Positions 44,996 to 53,410 of a DNA stretch of 64,000 bases are shown piece after piece (position 1 is the stretch's first letter; each line of letters starts with the position of its first letter). Below the pieces are notes generated by a model that did no database searches, was not told the DNA's origin, and saw only the letters and a list, made by a program, of their open reading frames with translations. Source of the stretch: Arthrobacter sp. FB24 (GTDB taxonomy: Bacteria > Actinomycetota > Actinomycetes > Actinomycetales > Micrococcaceae); assembly GCF_000196235.1 (NCBI RefSeq), contig NC_008541.1, positions 372,001 to 436,000 on the forward strand, read 5' to 3'. The translations under genes were made by a program, and so were the position numbers.

Positions 44996-45991
44996 CTAGC
45001 GGGATTTGCGCCGCGTCAGCCCCACTCCCACCAGGCAGATCACGCCGCCCACAAGGCCCCACACAGTGGGCACTTCGCCGAGCACCAGCCAGGAAATGAG
45101 GATGGTGGTGCCGGGCACCAGATACGTGGTGGCGGCCAGCTTCCCGGCGTCGATGAGGGACAGCGCGTACGCCCACGTGGTGAAGGCAATCGCCGTCGGG
45201 AAGATTCCCAGATAGACCAGCCCCAGGGTGGCCGGGGGCGGAGCCTGCTGCAGCTCGGCCACCAGCTGGCCGCTGAACGGCAGGCAACAGACTGCACCCA
45301 CCATGATGCCGAACCAGGTGGCCTGGGCCGCGGGGAACTTCCTCAGCACCGGCTTCTGGATGATCACGCTGACGGCGGCGAGCACAGCGGCCAGGAGGCA
45401 GAGCAGCACGCCGGCCACATCCGCCGTCGAACGCTGTCCGGAACTGAGCGCTATTACCGCGACGCCGGCGAACGCTATCAGGCTCCCGATGATCAGCCAG
45501 CGCGGGAAACCCTCCTTGAGCAGCAGGCCGGCCATCACCGCCACCAGGATGGGGTTGACGTTGATCAGCAGCGCGGCAGTGCCGGCGTCCAGCAGGTGCT
45601 CGGCGGCGTTGAGGGCTACGTTGTAGCCGCCGAACCACATCACGCCGTAGGCGAGGATGGGCCACCACTCCCGGCCCTTGGGCAGTATCCGCAGCTTGGG
45701 CAGCACCACCAGGCCGAGGACGACGGCGGCAATCGCCAGCCGTCCCAGGGTGAGGGAACCGGGTGAAAAGCTTGGGCCCACGGCGCGGATGCCCACGAAC
45801 GCGGAGGCCCAGAGGACCACGGTGACGAGGACGGCGGCGACGCCCAGCCTGTTGACCGGCGTCTTGCCTGGGGAGGGAAGCGGCACGGAGGTGTTGCCGT
45901 GTGACGGGGGCTGCGGTGCTGGTGCGGCGTGCGGAGACCCTTCGTGGGGGCCGGCGGACGGCGTGGGGCCGGATTCGGCGGTGGTTGCCAT
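44996..45991 (-). CDS. EamA/DMT family transporter
   Basis: 331 residues. After a Pro/Ser-rich cytoplasmic tail of ~45 residues there are ten membrane segments in two EamA repeats: VVLWASAFVGIRAVGPSFSP in the first and FPTAIAFTTWAYALSLIDAG in the second. The family exports amino acids and other metabolites. The metallopeptidase gene follows after 9 bases. Substrate unknown. Confidence 0.85.
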   Translation of the reverse strand: MATTAESGPTPSAGPHEGSPHAAPAPQPPSHGNTSVPLPSPGKTPVNRLGVAAVLVTVVLWASAFVGIRAVGPSFSPGSLTLGRLAIAAVVLGLVVLPKLRILPKGREWWPILAYGVMWFGGYNVALNAAEHLLDAGTAALLINVNPILVAVMAGLLLKEGFPRWLIIGSLIAFAGVAVIALSSGQRSTADVAGVLLCLLAAVLAAVSVIIQKPVLRKFPAAQATWFGIMVGAVCCLPFSGQLVAELQQAPPPATLGLVYLGIFPTAIAFTTWAYALSLIDAGKLAATTYLVPGTTILISWLVLGEVPTVWGLVGGVICLVGVGLTRRKSR

Positions 45992-46175
45992 GCTGCCAAT
46001 CTAGTCCTTGCAGCAGCGGTGGGGCTGGCGGAAATCAGCCACGTCTAGTCGAGATCCTGCCAATGTTTCCCCGTTGCGAAAGACCCCGTGTCCGGACCCG
46101 CACGATCTAGACTCGAGCCACCTGGTCGAAACCGTCTATCCCTGGCTGTCGGGTCATGGGATGGGAAGGAGCTCC

Positions 46176-46523
46176 ATGAATCCGATTACGCCCAGAATTG
46201 GCACCGTCTTCGTCCCGGTCAGCGACGTGGAAGCGGCCAGGGACTGGTACTGCCGGCTGCTGGGCGTACCGGCCGACGGCGAGATCCTCTTCGGCCACCT
46301 CTATGTGCTGCCGGTTGAGGGCACCGGACTCGTCCTGGACAGCAGGATTTATTCGCAGGACGTCGTTTTCAAGGTGCCCGCCTTTCATCTCGACACCCCA
46401 GACGTCCAGGCAGCGCACACTTTTGCGGTTGAACTGGGCGCCGATCCGGCGGACATCCAGCACGGGCAATGGTTCAACTTCCGGGATCCTGACGGCAACG
46501 CCCTGATGGTCTGCCAGTGCTAG
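46176..46523 (+). CDS. VOC/glyoxalase fold protein
   Basis: 115 residues from the ATG at 46176 with GGAAGGAGC upstream; the frame is open to 46008 without signal. TVFVPVSDVEAARDWYCRLL at the start and WFNFRDPDGNALMVCQC at the end are the usual VOC fold ends. The fold binds metals and serves glyoxalases, dioxygenases and resistance proteins; no specific function can be given. Convergent with lysG. Confidence 0.8.
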   Translation: MNPITPRIGTVFVPVSDVEAARDWYCRLLGVPADGEILFGHLYVLPVEGTGLVLDSRIYSQDVVFKVPAFHLDTPDVQAAHTFAVELGADPADIQHGQWFNFRDPDGNALMVCQC

Positions 46524-46563
46524 CGTCCCTCTCCGCGGTGGAGTGCCTTCGGGTCTGTAGCGT

Positions 46564-47445
46564 TCACCTCAGCACGCGCGCAGCACCCTGGATCGCCGCG
46601 GCCACGCCGTCCAGCACGGCCGAACCATAGCGCCACTGCTGCCAGTGCAGGGGGACATCGACGAAGGACCTGGAAGCCATCAGCTGCAACGTGCCCTGGC
46701 CGAGGTCGTCGCCGATTTCCAGCTCGGGAAGCAGTCCCCACCCCATGCCCAGCCGGATTGCCTCGCCGAACTCGTGGGCCGCGGGCACGTAGTGGCGCGG
46801 CGGTTGCACGGGTTTTCGGCTGAACCGGCGCAGGTACCGGTCCTGCAGGTCGTCCTTGCGGTCGAAGATGATGACGGGAGCCGTGGCCAGCGACTCCGCC
46901 GTCGCACCGCCGTCGAACCACGTTCCGGCAAAGGCCGGGGTGCATACCGGGAGGTAGCGCATAATGCCGAGCCGGCGCGAGGTGCAGCCGGGGGCGGGTT
47001 TGGCGGTGGCAGTGATGGCCGCCGCCGCTGCCCCGCTGCGAAGGAGCTCCAGCGAATAGTCCTGGTCCTCGCGCAGGATCTCGAGCTGTACCGTGCCTGC
47101 CACCGCGGCCAGCCCGGCCAGCGCCCAGGTGTGCAGCGAGTCGCTGTTGATCACCAGCGTGAGGCGGGTGTCCGGGTGCGGATTCCCCGGTTGCAGTTCA
47201 TCGGCGAGGTCTGCCGAGAGCATTTCGAGCTGCCGGGCGAACCGCACCACGGCCTGGCCGGAGTCGGTCAGTTCGATGGGCCTCGTCCTCCTCAGCACGG
47301 GCCGGCCGACGGCGACCTCGAGCGCGCGGATGCGCTGGCTCACGGCGGAGGCAGTGACGGAAAGGTGGCTGGCGGCAGCGTCGAAACTCCCCTGCGAGAC
47401 GATGGCAGCGAGAGTCCGCGCCTGATCCGGATGGATGTCAATCAT
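46564..47445 (-). CDS. lysG: LysR regulator of the ArgP/LysG group
   Basis: 293 residues. The HTH reads SFDAAASHLSVTASAVSQRI followed by RALEVAVGRPVLRR, very close to LysG/ArgP of Corynebacterium and E. coli. These proteins activate a lysine/arginine exporter when basic amino acids accumulate. The divergent neighbour 69 bases away is exactly such a lysE gene, which makes the assignment firm. An AAAGAATCTTT palindrome lies in the shared promoter region. Confidence 0.88.
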   Translation of the reverse strand: MIDIHPDQARTLAAIVSQGSFDAAASHLSVTASAVSQRIRALEVAVGRPVLRRTRPIELTDSGQAVVRFARQLEMLSADLADELQPGNPHPDTRLTLVINSDSLHTWALAGLAAVAGTVQLEILREDQDYSLELLRSGAAAAAITATAKPAPGCTSRRLGIMRYLPVCTPAFAGTWFDGGATAESLATAPVIIFDRKDDLQDRYLRRFSRKPVQPPRHYVPAAHEFGEAIRLGMGWGLLPELEIGDDLGQGTLQLMASRSFVDVPLHWQQWRYGSAVLDGVAAAIQGAARVLR

Positions 47446-47464
47446 TAGCTGATCTTATCTAGTC

Positions 47465-47475
47465 AAAGAATCTTT
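47465..47475. promoter_or_regulatory. palindrome in the lysG-lysE promoter region
   Basis: AAAGAATCTTT is an inverted repeat (AAAG...CTTT) in the 69-base gap between lysG and lysE, in an AT-rich stretch. A likely LysG contact or part of a promoter; LysR sites usually have this kind of T-N11-A dyad. Confidence 0.35.
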
Positions 47476-47514
47476 AACTGGCTTCATGCGGAGAGTCCTC
47501 ATACCGTTGAAAGC

Positions 47515-48117
47515 GTGATTCTTCCCGTGCTCTCAGGACTGGCCAGCGGGCTGTCCCTCATTGTCGCCATAGGCGCCCAGAATGCCTTCGTCCTCCGCCA
47601 AGGCATCCAGCGCACGCATGTGGCGCTGGTCATCGCGGTCTGCGCCGTCTCGGACCTGGTGCTGATCGTGCTGGGCGTGGCCGGCATCGGCGTCGTCATT
47701 GAACGGGCGCCGGCCGTGATCGAGGTGGTGCGCTGGGCGGGGGCCGCTTTCCTGGCGGGCTACGGAGCCCTTGCCGCCTGGCGGGCCATCCGCGGGCAAG
47801 TGCTTGGACAGCTTGAACCAGCTCGCGCTGTCAGCTGGGTGGCCGTCCTGGGAACCGGCTTGGCCTTCACCTGGCTGAACCCGCATGTGTACCTCGACAC
47901 CGTGCTGCTGCTCGGCTCGCTGGCCAATACGCACGGCCCGGACGGCCGGTGGTGGTTCGCCGCCGGCGCAGGACTGGCCAGCATCGCCTGGTTCACGGCC
48001 CTGGGTGTCGGTGCACGGTTCCTGGCGCCGGTCTTCCGGCGACGGAAAGCATGGCGCATCCTCGATGCCGTCATCGCCGCCGTCATGCTGACGATGGCCG
48101 CCCTTCTGGTCAGCTGA
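47515..48117 (+). CDS. lysE: lysine/arginine exporter
   Basis: 200 residues, GTG start. The N-terminal LIVAIGAQNAFVLRQGIQRT is the diagnostic LysE/ArgO motif, and GTGLAFTWLNPHVYLDTVLL the second conserved block. Six membrane segments are visible. LysE exports L-lysine and L-arginine with proton antiport to avoid overload during peptide growth. The divergent lysG confirms the identity. A more distant member of the superfamily lies at 16516-17151. Confidence 0.92.
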   Translation: MILPVLSGLASGLSLIVAIGAQNAFVLRQGIQRTHVALVIAVCAVSDLVLIVLGVAGIGVVIERAPAVIEVVRWAGAAFLAGYGALAAWRAIRGQVLGQLEPARAVSWVAVLGTGLAFTWLNPHVYLDTVLLLGSLANTHGPDGRWWFAAGAGLASIAWFTALGVGARFLAPVFRRRKAWRILDAVIAAVMLTMAALLVS

Positions 48118-48157
48118 GTTCCGTCTGAGCATCCGGCCGGCCGTCAGTTCCGGGCTG

Positions 48158-49177
48158 TTACGTGCCGCCGCCGGACCACTCCAACAGGCGGTCCAGCGGC
48201 CAGGTGTTGACGATCCGCTCGGCCGGCACGCCGTTCGAGGCCGCACGGGCGGCGCCGTACTGCAGGAAATCCAGCTGGCCCGGAGCGTGGGCATCGCTGT
48301 CAATGCTGAAAAGGCAGCCGGCATCGAGGGCCAGCCGGATCAGCTCGTCGGGCGGATCCTGCCGTTCAGGACGGGAATTGATTTCGACGGCGACACCCTG
48401 CTCGGCGCATGCCGCGAAAACCCGTTCGGCATCGAACTCCGACTGGGGCCGCGTTCCCCGGGACCCCTGCAGCAGCCGTCCGGTGCAGTGGCCGAGGACG
48501 TTCATGTGGGGATCGTTGATGGCGCCCATCATCCGTGCGGTCATGGTGCGCCGGTCGGAACGCAGCTTCGAGTGGACGCTCGCCACCACAACGTCCAGCC
48601 GGTCCAGCATGTCCGGGGACTGGTCCAGGGTCCCGTCCTCCAGGATGTCCACCTCGATGCCGGCGAGCAGGCGGAAACCGCCGCCGTCGGCGTTAACGTC
48701 CGCAACGACGTCGAGCTGTTCCCGAAGCCGGTCGGCACTCAGGCCGTTGGCGATCTTGAGGCTGGGGGAGTGGTCGGTCAGGGCAAGGTACTCCCGGCCC
48801 AAGGTGCGGGCGGCATCGGCCATGAGTTCGATCGGAGACCCGCCGTCGGACCAGTCGCTGTGGCTGTGCAGGTCTCCGCGCAAGGCGGCGTGCAGTTCCG
48901 TGCCGCCTTCCGCGAGCGGCTGCTGCCCGCGTTGGCGCAGGCCCTCGAGGTAGTCGGGGACACCGCCGTCCACCGCCTGCCTGATCACCTCGAAGGTCCG
49001 GTCCCCGATCCCCTTCATGCTCTTCAACCGGCCGTTGCGCGCCCGGGCCGCGACCTCGCCCGGATCGAGGGCGCCGATGATCCCGGCCGCTTTCCGGAAG
49101 GCCTGGACCTTGAACGTGGGGGCCAGCTCGCGTTCCAGCCAAAACGCGATCTCATTGAGGGCATCAACGGCATCCAT
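48158..49177 (-). CDS. PHP domain phosphoesterase (PolX-like, no polymerase domain)
   Basis: 339 residues from the ATG at 49177. Residues ~1-85 hold helix-hairpin-helix type repeats (NGRLKSMKGIGDRTFEVIRQ). Residues ~100-330 form a PHP domain with its metal ligands: GDLHSHSDWSDGG, YLALTDHSPSLKIANG, LAGIEVDILEDGTLD, VVASVHSK, and SIDSDAH. This corresponds to the 3' exonuclease-like half of DNA polymerase X, but the nucleotidyltransferase domain is absent. It may process DNA ends or hydrolyse a phosphoester. Confidence 0.8.
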   Translation of the reverse strand: MDAVDALNEIAFWLERELAPTFKVQAFRKAAGIIGALDPGEVAARARNGRLKSMKGIGDRTFEVIRQAVDGGVPDYLEGLRQRGQQPLAEGGTELHAALRGDLHSHSDWSDGGSPIELMADAARTLGREYLALTDHSPSLKIANGLSADRLREQLDVVADVNADGGGFRLLAGIEVDILEDGTLDQSPDMLDRLDVVVASVHSKLRSDRRTMTARMMGAINDPHMNVLGHCTGRLLQGSRGTRPQSEFDAERVFAACAEQGVAVEINSRPERQDPPDELIRLALDAGCLFSIDSDAHAPGQLDFLQYGAARAASNGVPAERIVNTWPLDRLLEWSGGGT

Positions 49178-49299
49178 TAGTCCATCTTGCACCGCACTGC
49201 ACCGGATCCTGCGGCAGCGTGGTGCCGATTTTGGATATTCCCGGGGTCTGCCCTACACTTTTATAGTCCAGTTCGGAGCAACTCGAAAGGACAAAAACG

Positions 49300-49322
49300 A
49301 AAGGCTTCGGCCCTTTATTTTT
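49300..49322 (+). terminator. hairpin before tRNA-Glu
   Basis: AAAGGC-TTCG-GCCCTTT (one bulged C) followed by ATTTTT. It has no protein gene upstream on this strand. A TATAGT box at 49262-49267 lies shortly before it. Either it ends a very short transcript or it blocks read-through into the tRNA operon. Confidence 0.45.
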
Positions 49323-49349
49323 GCCCTGATAGAGCCGGATTGAGTTCAG

Positions 49350-49422
49350 GCCCCCATCGTCTAGCGGCCTAGGACACCGCCCTTTCACGGCGGCGGCACG
49401 GGTTCGAATCCCGTTGGGGGTA
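49350..49422 (+). tRNA. tRNA-Glu (anticodon TTC)
   Basis: 73-base cloverleaf. Acceptor arms 49350-49356 (GCCCCCA) and 49415-49421 (TGGGGGT) pair fully. The anticodon stem CCGCC/GGCGG encloses CTTTCAC with anticodon TTC at 49384-49386. The T-loop GGTTCGAATC is canonical. CCA is not encoded. Confidence 0.95.
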
Positions 49423-49481
49423 CTCAAGGAATGTGGTCAAACCGGAGAAAAAAGTCTGGTAGGCTAAAGGCCTTGAAAAAT

Positions 49482-49499
49482 TGCAGTAGCGATACTGCA
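49482..49499. other. hairpin in tRNA-Glu/tRNA-Asp spacer
   Basis: TGCAGTA-GCGA-TACTGCA, a perfect 7-bp stem with a GNRA-type loop, 20 bases before tRNA-Asp. Probably a processing or spacing structure of the tRNA transcript. Confidence 0.5.
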
Positions 49500-49518
49500 G
49501 ACAGCAAGAAAATAGCAA

Positions 49519-49592
49519 GGCCCTGTAGCGCAGTTGGTTAGCGCGCCGCCCTGTCACGGCGGAGGTCGCGGGTTCAAGTCCCGTCAGGGTCG
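49519..49592 (+). tRNA. tRNA-Asp (anticodon GTC)
   Basis: 74-base cloverleaf. Acceptor arms GGCCCTG (49519-49525) and CAGGGTC (49585-49591) pair with one G-U; discriminator G. Anticodon loop CTGTCAC gives GTC. D-loop GCGCAGTTGGTTAGCGC and T-loop GGTTCAAGTC are canonical. Confidence 0.95.
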
Positions 49593-49623
49593 CTCTGATT
49601 GCCAGAAGAAATTCCGGCCGTCA

Positions 49624-49639
49624 AGGTGACATGTCACCT
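49624..49639. other. perfect 16-bp palindrome before tRNA-Phe
   Basis: AGGTGACATGTCACCT is its own reverse complement and ends one base before tRNA-Phe. As RNA it could fold to a short hairpin at the processing site, or as DNA bind a dimeric protein. Confidence 0.5.
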
Positions 49640-49640
49640 A

Positions 49641-49716
49641 GGCTCTGTAGCTCAGTTGGTAGAGCGTTCGACTGAAAATCGAAAGGTCACCGGATCGACG
49701 CCGGTCGGAGCCACCA
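49641..49716 (+). tRNA. tRNA-Phe (anticodon GAA), CCA encoded
   Basis: Acceptor arms GGCTCTG (49641-49647) and CGGAGCC (49706-49712) pair with one U-G; discriminator A at 49713 followed by CCA. Anticodon loop CTGAAAA gives GAA. The T-loop reads GGATCGACGCC, with A in place of the usual second T of TTC. Confidence 0.93.
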
Positions 49717-49721
49717 CTGGG

Positions 49722-49758
49722 AAGCATCAGTTCTTCGGAACTGGTGCTTTTCTTCTTT
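49722..49758 (+). terminator. tRNA operon terminator with UUCG loop
   Basis: AAGCATCAGTTC-TTCG-GAACTGGTGCTT forms a 12-bp stem (one G-U) with the stable UUCG tetraloop, followed by TTCTTCTTT. A classical Rho-independent terminator directly behind tRNA-Phe. Confidence 0.9.
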
Positions 49759-49829
49759 AATCGCGGCTTTCGCGAAGGTAGTGCCCTTCGGCCCGATGTT
49801 CGGCTCCGCGGACGGCGCTATCCTCAGGC

Positions 49830-50297
49830 ATGGGCCCGTCACAAAGCCAAGAGAAACCTCGGATCGTCGTCGGCGTTGATGGTTCCGCCATGTCGGTCGC
49901 AGCACTGCGCTGGGCCGCCCGGATTGCTCCGGCCCTGGACGCCACCATTACGGCCGTTGCGGCCTGGCACTTCCCGGTTGATACGGGATTCGGCTGGTCC
50001 ACCCCGTCGGACTGGGACCCCGAGGCAGGCGCCAGGGAGGTCCTCAAGGAAGCGCTCTCTGCTGCCTTCGGCGATAAGCCCCCTCAAGGACTCACCCAGC
50101 GGACGGTCATGGGGCATGCGGCCTACGTCCTGATCGAGGAAAGCCGCAGCGCCCGGATGCTTGTTGTGGGTTCCCGCGGCCACGGCGGCTTTGCCGGACT
50201 CTTGCTGGGGTCGGTCAGTTCGGCCTGCGCGGAACATGCCCAGTGTCCCGTGATGGTGGTTCACGGGGCCGACCCGCAAGATGGCGCGCCCTCCTGA
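49830..50297 (+). CDS. universal stress protein, single domain
   Basis: 155 residues. IVVGVDGSAMSVAALRWAAR at the start and VVGSRGHGGFAGLLLGSVSS at the end give the ATP-binding Usp pattern (G-x2-G-x9-G-S). Related to each half of the tandem protein at 34856. Its last codons and stop lie in a 17-base tandem repeat (50286-50336). Confidence 0.88.
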   Translation: MGPSQSQEKPRIVVGVDGSAMSVAALRWAARIAPALDATITAVAAWHFPVDTGFGWSTPSDWDPEAGAREVLKEALSAAFGDKPPQGLTQRTVMGHAAYVLIEESRSARMLVVGSRGHGGFAGLLLGSVSSACAEHAQCPVMVVHGADPQDGAPS

Positions 50298-50336
50298 GGC
50301 CAGCGCCCTCCTGAGGCAAGCGCCCTCCTGGGGCCG
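50286..50336. repeat. three-unit 17-bp tandem repeat across a stop codon
   Basis: GCGCCCTCCTGAGGCCA, GCGCCCTCCTGAGGCAA and a third unit GCGCCCTCCTGGGGCCG follow directly. The stop codon of the universal stress protein gene lies in the first unit. Probably replication slippage. Confidence 0.7.
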
Positions 50337-50401
50337 GCGCCGGCCCGTCATCCGCCGAGGCCGGGACCGCCGTCGAAAATTGGTCGTTGACAGCATCGGA
50401 G

Positions 50402-50413
50402 TAACGCGCGTAA
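50402..50413. promoter_or_regulatory. LacI-type operator O1
   Basis: TAACGCGCGTAA, one base off a perfect palindrome, about 90 bases upstream of the LacI-family gene and 32 bases from O2. CG-centred palindromes of this kind are typical LacI-family sites. Confidence 0.65.
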
Positions 50414-50433
50414 CCTAAATCACACGCTCGAAG

Positions 50434-50445
50434 TAACGCGCGTTA
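50434..50445. promoter_or_regulatory. LacI-type operator O2
   Basis: TAACGCGCGTTA, a perfect 12-bp palindrome. The 32-base distance to O1 is three helical turns, so two dimers would sit on the same DNA face. It probably controls the regulator and the transport/hydrolase genes behind it. Confidence 0.7.
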
Positions 50446-50503
50446 GTAAATAGGTTTCAGCTGACCATGGTGGCCAGCGCTGGCAAGACTTTCGGAGCAT
50501 TCA

Positions 50504-51619
50504 ATGGCGAAGAGCACACAGGCAGCGGCGTCGGGTCCGGCCGCACCGGCCCGGTCGGCCCCTGCCGTCCCCAAAGCCGCTCCCGCACACCGGGGCGTCA
50601 CCATGGCGGACGTGGCCAAGGCCGCCGGCGTGTCCCGAACCGCGGTTTCCTTCGTCCTGAGCAACCGCGAGAACGCCAGCATTTCGGAAGAGACCAAGCA
50701 CCGCATCCTCGAAGCGGTCCAGACCCTCGGCTACCGGCCTAACGCGGGTGCACGTGCCCTCGCGTCGCAGCGCAGCGACTGGTATGGCATCGTCACAGAG
50801 ATCGTCACGGCACCGTTCGCCGTCGACATCATCAAGGGCGCGCAGGACCAGGCCTGGCTGTCCCGCCGGTTCTTGCTCATCGCGCCCTCCGACCAGGCCG
50901 ATGCAACAGGACCAAACCAGGGCATGGAAGACGCGGCCGTTGAAAAGCTACTGGAACAAAGAGTGGAAGGACTTCTCTACGCAGCCACGTACCACCGGGC
51001 CGTGCACGTTCCCAAAAGCGCCAACGAGGTGCCCACTGTCCTGATCAACTGCTTCGACGCGGACGGGAAGCTGCCCTCGGTCGTCCCTGACGAGCGGGCC
51101 GGGGGCCGCGTCGCCGTCGAGCGTTTGCTGCAAGCGGGCCACACCAGAATCGGTGTCATCAACCTGGATCCGGACATTCCCGCCGCCGTCGGCCGTTTGG
51201 AGGGGTGCCGCGAAGCACTGGCCGAAGCAGGGCTGGAGCTGGATCCTGAACTCGTCGTCTCGGGACACGCAACGGCGGATGGCGGCTACGAGGCCGCCTG
51301 CGAAATTCTTGATAAATATCAGGCCGGGGCAGGCAGGCCAACTGCCCTGTTCTGCCTCAACGACCGGATGGCTATGGGCGCTTACGACGCCATCAAGGAG
51401 CGCGGGCTCGCCATCCCCCAAGACATCGCCGTGATCGGCTTCGACAACCAGGAACTCATTGCGGCCTACCTCAGGCCCAAGCTGACCACGGTTGCGTTGC
51501 CCTTCGAGGAGATGGGTGCGCTGGGTGTCCAGACACTCGCAAGCCTTACAGCCGGACAGCCGATCACTGCACATCAGCAAATGGTCGACTGTCCGCTGCT
51601 AGAACGCTATTCAGTCTGA
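50504..51619 (+). CDS. LacI family regulator of fructan genes
   Basis: 371 residues. After a ~30-residue Ala/Pro-rich tail the HTH reads VTMADVAKAAGVSRTAVSFV with LSNRENASISEETKHRILEA. The rest is a periplasmic-binding-like effector domain; IAVIGFDNQELIAAYLRPKL is the usual C-terminal block. Twin operators stand in front of the gene. The ABC importer, GH32 enzymes and levansucrase follow on the same strand, so the effector is probably a fructo-oligosaccharide or its product. Confidence 0.88.
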   Translation: MAKSTQAAASGPAAPARSAPAVPKAAPAHRGVTMADVAKAAGVSRTAVSFVLSNRENASISEETKHRILEAVQTLGYRPNAGARALASQRSDWYGIVTEIVTAPFAVDIIKGAQDQAWLSRRFLLIAPSDQADATGPNQGMEDAAVEKLLEQRVEGLLYAATYHRAVHVPKSANEVPTVLINCFDADGKLPSVVPDERAGGRVAVERLLQAGHTRIGVINLDPDIPAAVGRLEGCREALAEAGLELDPELVVSGHATADGGYEAACEILDKYQAGAGRPTALFCLNDRMAMGAYDAIKERGLAIPQDIAVIGFDNQELIAAYLRPKLTTVALPFEEMGALGVQTLASLTAGQPITAHQQMVDCPLLERYSV

Positions 51620-51697
51620 CGGCAAATCAACTACTGAACAGCAACCCCAACCACACCTTCACCTTCACCAGCGAAGACGAGGAAAGAGATACCCATC

Positions 51698-53377
51698 ATG
51701 ACACAAGCACGATTCCTGAGGTCTGCCCGCATCGCAGCGGCCGGACTGGCCATGGGCGCCATGGTGCTCACCGGGTGCTCCGCCAACGCGGGCAACACCG
51801 GTTCCGCGAAGGCTGATGCTTCGGCCCAGACCGCTCTGCTGACCATTCCCCGCGAGGACATGGGCACGTTTGTCCGGAACTTCAACCCGTTCGCCCCCAC
51901 CGTGGCACCTATGACCCAGCAGGCCATCTACGAGTCCCTGCTCATCTACAACCCGGCCAACGGCGACACCACTCCGTGGCTGGCCAGCGAATGGAAAGCC
52001 GCAGAGGACGGCAAGTCCATCACCTTCACCCTCCGCGACGGCGTCAAGTGGTCCGACGGCCAGCCCCTGGTCCCTGCCGACGTGGTCACCACGTTCGCGC
52101 TGCAGAAGAAGATCAAGGGCGGCTACGACTACCTGGACACCGTTACGGCCGAGGGCACCAACCAGGTCAAGTTCAGCTTCAAAACCGCCTGGTCCCCGGC
52201 CTTGTTCGACCTCGGCCAGCTGAGCATCCTTCCGGACCACGTCTGGTCCAAGATTGCCGACCCCGAAAAGGACGCCAACGAAAAGCCCGTTGGCACGGGC
52301 CCCTACACCGAAGTGGACACCTTCCAGGCACAGTCCTTCGTGCTGAAGAAAAACCCCAACTACTGGCAGCCGGAGAAGCAGAAGATCGCAGGCATCAAGA
52401 TGCTCGCCTTCGCCGGGAACGACGGCGCCAACCTCGCCGCCGCGAACGGCGACGTGGACTGGGCGCCGCAGTACATGCCCAACATCGAGAAGACCTTCAT
52501 TTCCAAGGACCCGGACCACCGGAAGTACTGGTTCCCGCCCACGGGGTCCATGATCAACTGGCAGCTCAACACCACCAAGGCCCCGTTCAACGACACGGAC
52601 GTCCGCAAGGCCCTCAGCATGGCAGTGGACCGGGACCAGGTGACCAAGATCGGCATGAGCGGCTACACCAAGCCGGCGGACTGCACCGGACTTTCCGGCA
52701 ACTACGAAACGTGGAAGAACAAAGCCGTCCAGGACGACTGCGAGTGGACCAAGCTCAACGTCGACGAGGCCAACAAGCTCCTGGACAAGGCCGGTTACGC
52801 CAAGGGCGCGGACGGCAAGCGCACGCTGAAGGACGGCAAGCCCTTCGAGTTCAAGATCTCGGTGGGCGCGGCGTCCTCCGACTGGCTGTCCGTGGCCAAC
52901 GTGATCGCACAGAACCTCGCCGAGGTGGGCGTCACGGCCAAGGTTGATTCCCCGGACTGGGCTGCCGTGGTGGCAGGCTACGAGACCGGTGACTTCGATT
53001 CCGGCATCGTGTGGAGCGCCAACGATCCCAGCCCGTACAAGTACTTCGCGGGCATCATGGGCACCAGCACGGTGAAGCCGGTAGGGGAGAAGGCCTTTGA
53101 GAACTACCACCGCTTCGGCGATCCCAAAGCCGACGCCCTGCTGACCGAGTTCGCCGCTGCCGCTGACGAGGACACGCAGCACGAGATCGCGGACAAGCTC
53201 CAGGAGGAGTACAGCGCGGTTGCCCCGACCGTCCCGCTGTTCGCCGGCCCGGAATGGGGCGCCTACAACAACACCCGGTTCACCGGCTGGCCCACGGAAG
53301 AGAACCCTTACGCCACCCTGTCGGTCCGCGCCCCCACCACGGTGCTGGTCCTGACGTCGCTGGAACCGGCCAAGTAA
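51698..53377 (+). CDS. family 5 extracellular solute-binding lipoprotein
   Basis: 559 residues. Signal peptide with lipobox LTGC (Cys27 to be lipidated). The mature protein is of the oligopeptide/nickel-binding type: NPFAPTVAPMTQQAIYESLL, DVRKALSMAVDRDQVTKIG and FTLRDGVKWSDGQPLVPADV are typical of SBP_bac_5. It should sit outside on the membrane and feed the two permeases that follow. In this place, beside fructan hydrolases, the ligand is more likely an oligosaccharide than a peptide; some family members elsewhere are known to bind sugars. Confidence 0.88.
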   Translation: MTQARFLRSARIAAAGLAMGAMVLTGCSANAGNTGSAKADASAQTALLTIPREDMGTFVRNFNPFAPTVAPMTQQAIYESLLIYNPANGDTTPWLASEWKAAEDGKSITFTLRDGVKWSDGQPLVPADVVTTFALQKKIKGGYDYLDTVTAEGTNQVKFSFKTAWSPALFDLGQLSILPDHVWSKIADPEKDANEKPVGTGPYTEVDTFQAQSFVLKKNPNYWQPEKQKIAGIKMLAFAGNDGANLAAANGDVDWAPQYMPNIEKTFISKDPDHRKYWFPPTGSMINWQLNTTKAPFNDTDVRKALSMAVDRDQVTKIGMSGYTKPADCTGLSGNYETWKNKAVQDDCEWTKLNVDEANKLLDKAGYAKGADGKRTLKDGKPFEFKISVGAASSDWLSVANVIAQNLAEVGVTAKVDSPDWAAVVAGYETGDFDSGIVWSANDPSPYKYFAGIMGTSTVKPVGEKAFENYHRFGDPKADALLTEFAAAADEDTQHEIADKLQEEYSAVAPTVPLFAGPEWGAYNNTRFTGWPTEENPYATLSVRAPTTVLVLTSLEPAK

Positions 53378-53410
53378 GGCCCCGGCCCCTCCGAGGCCGT
53401 CCCAGACCGC

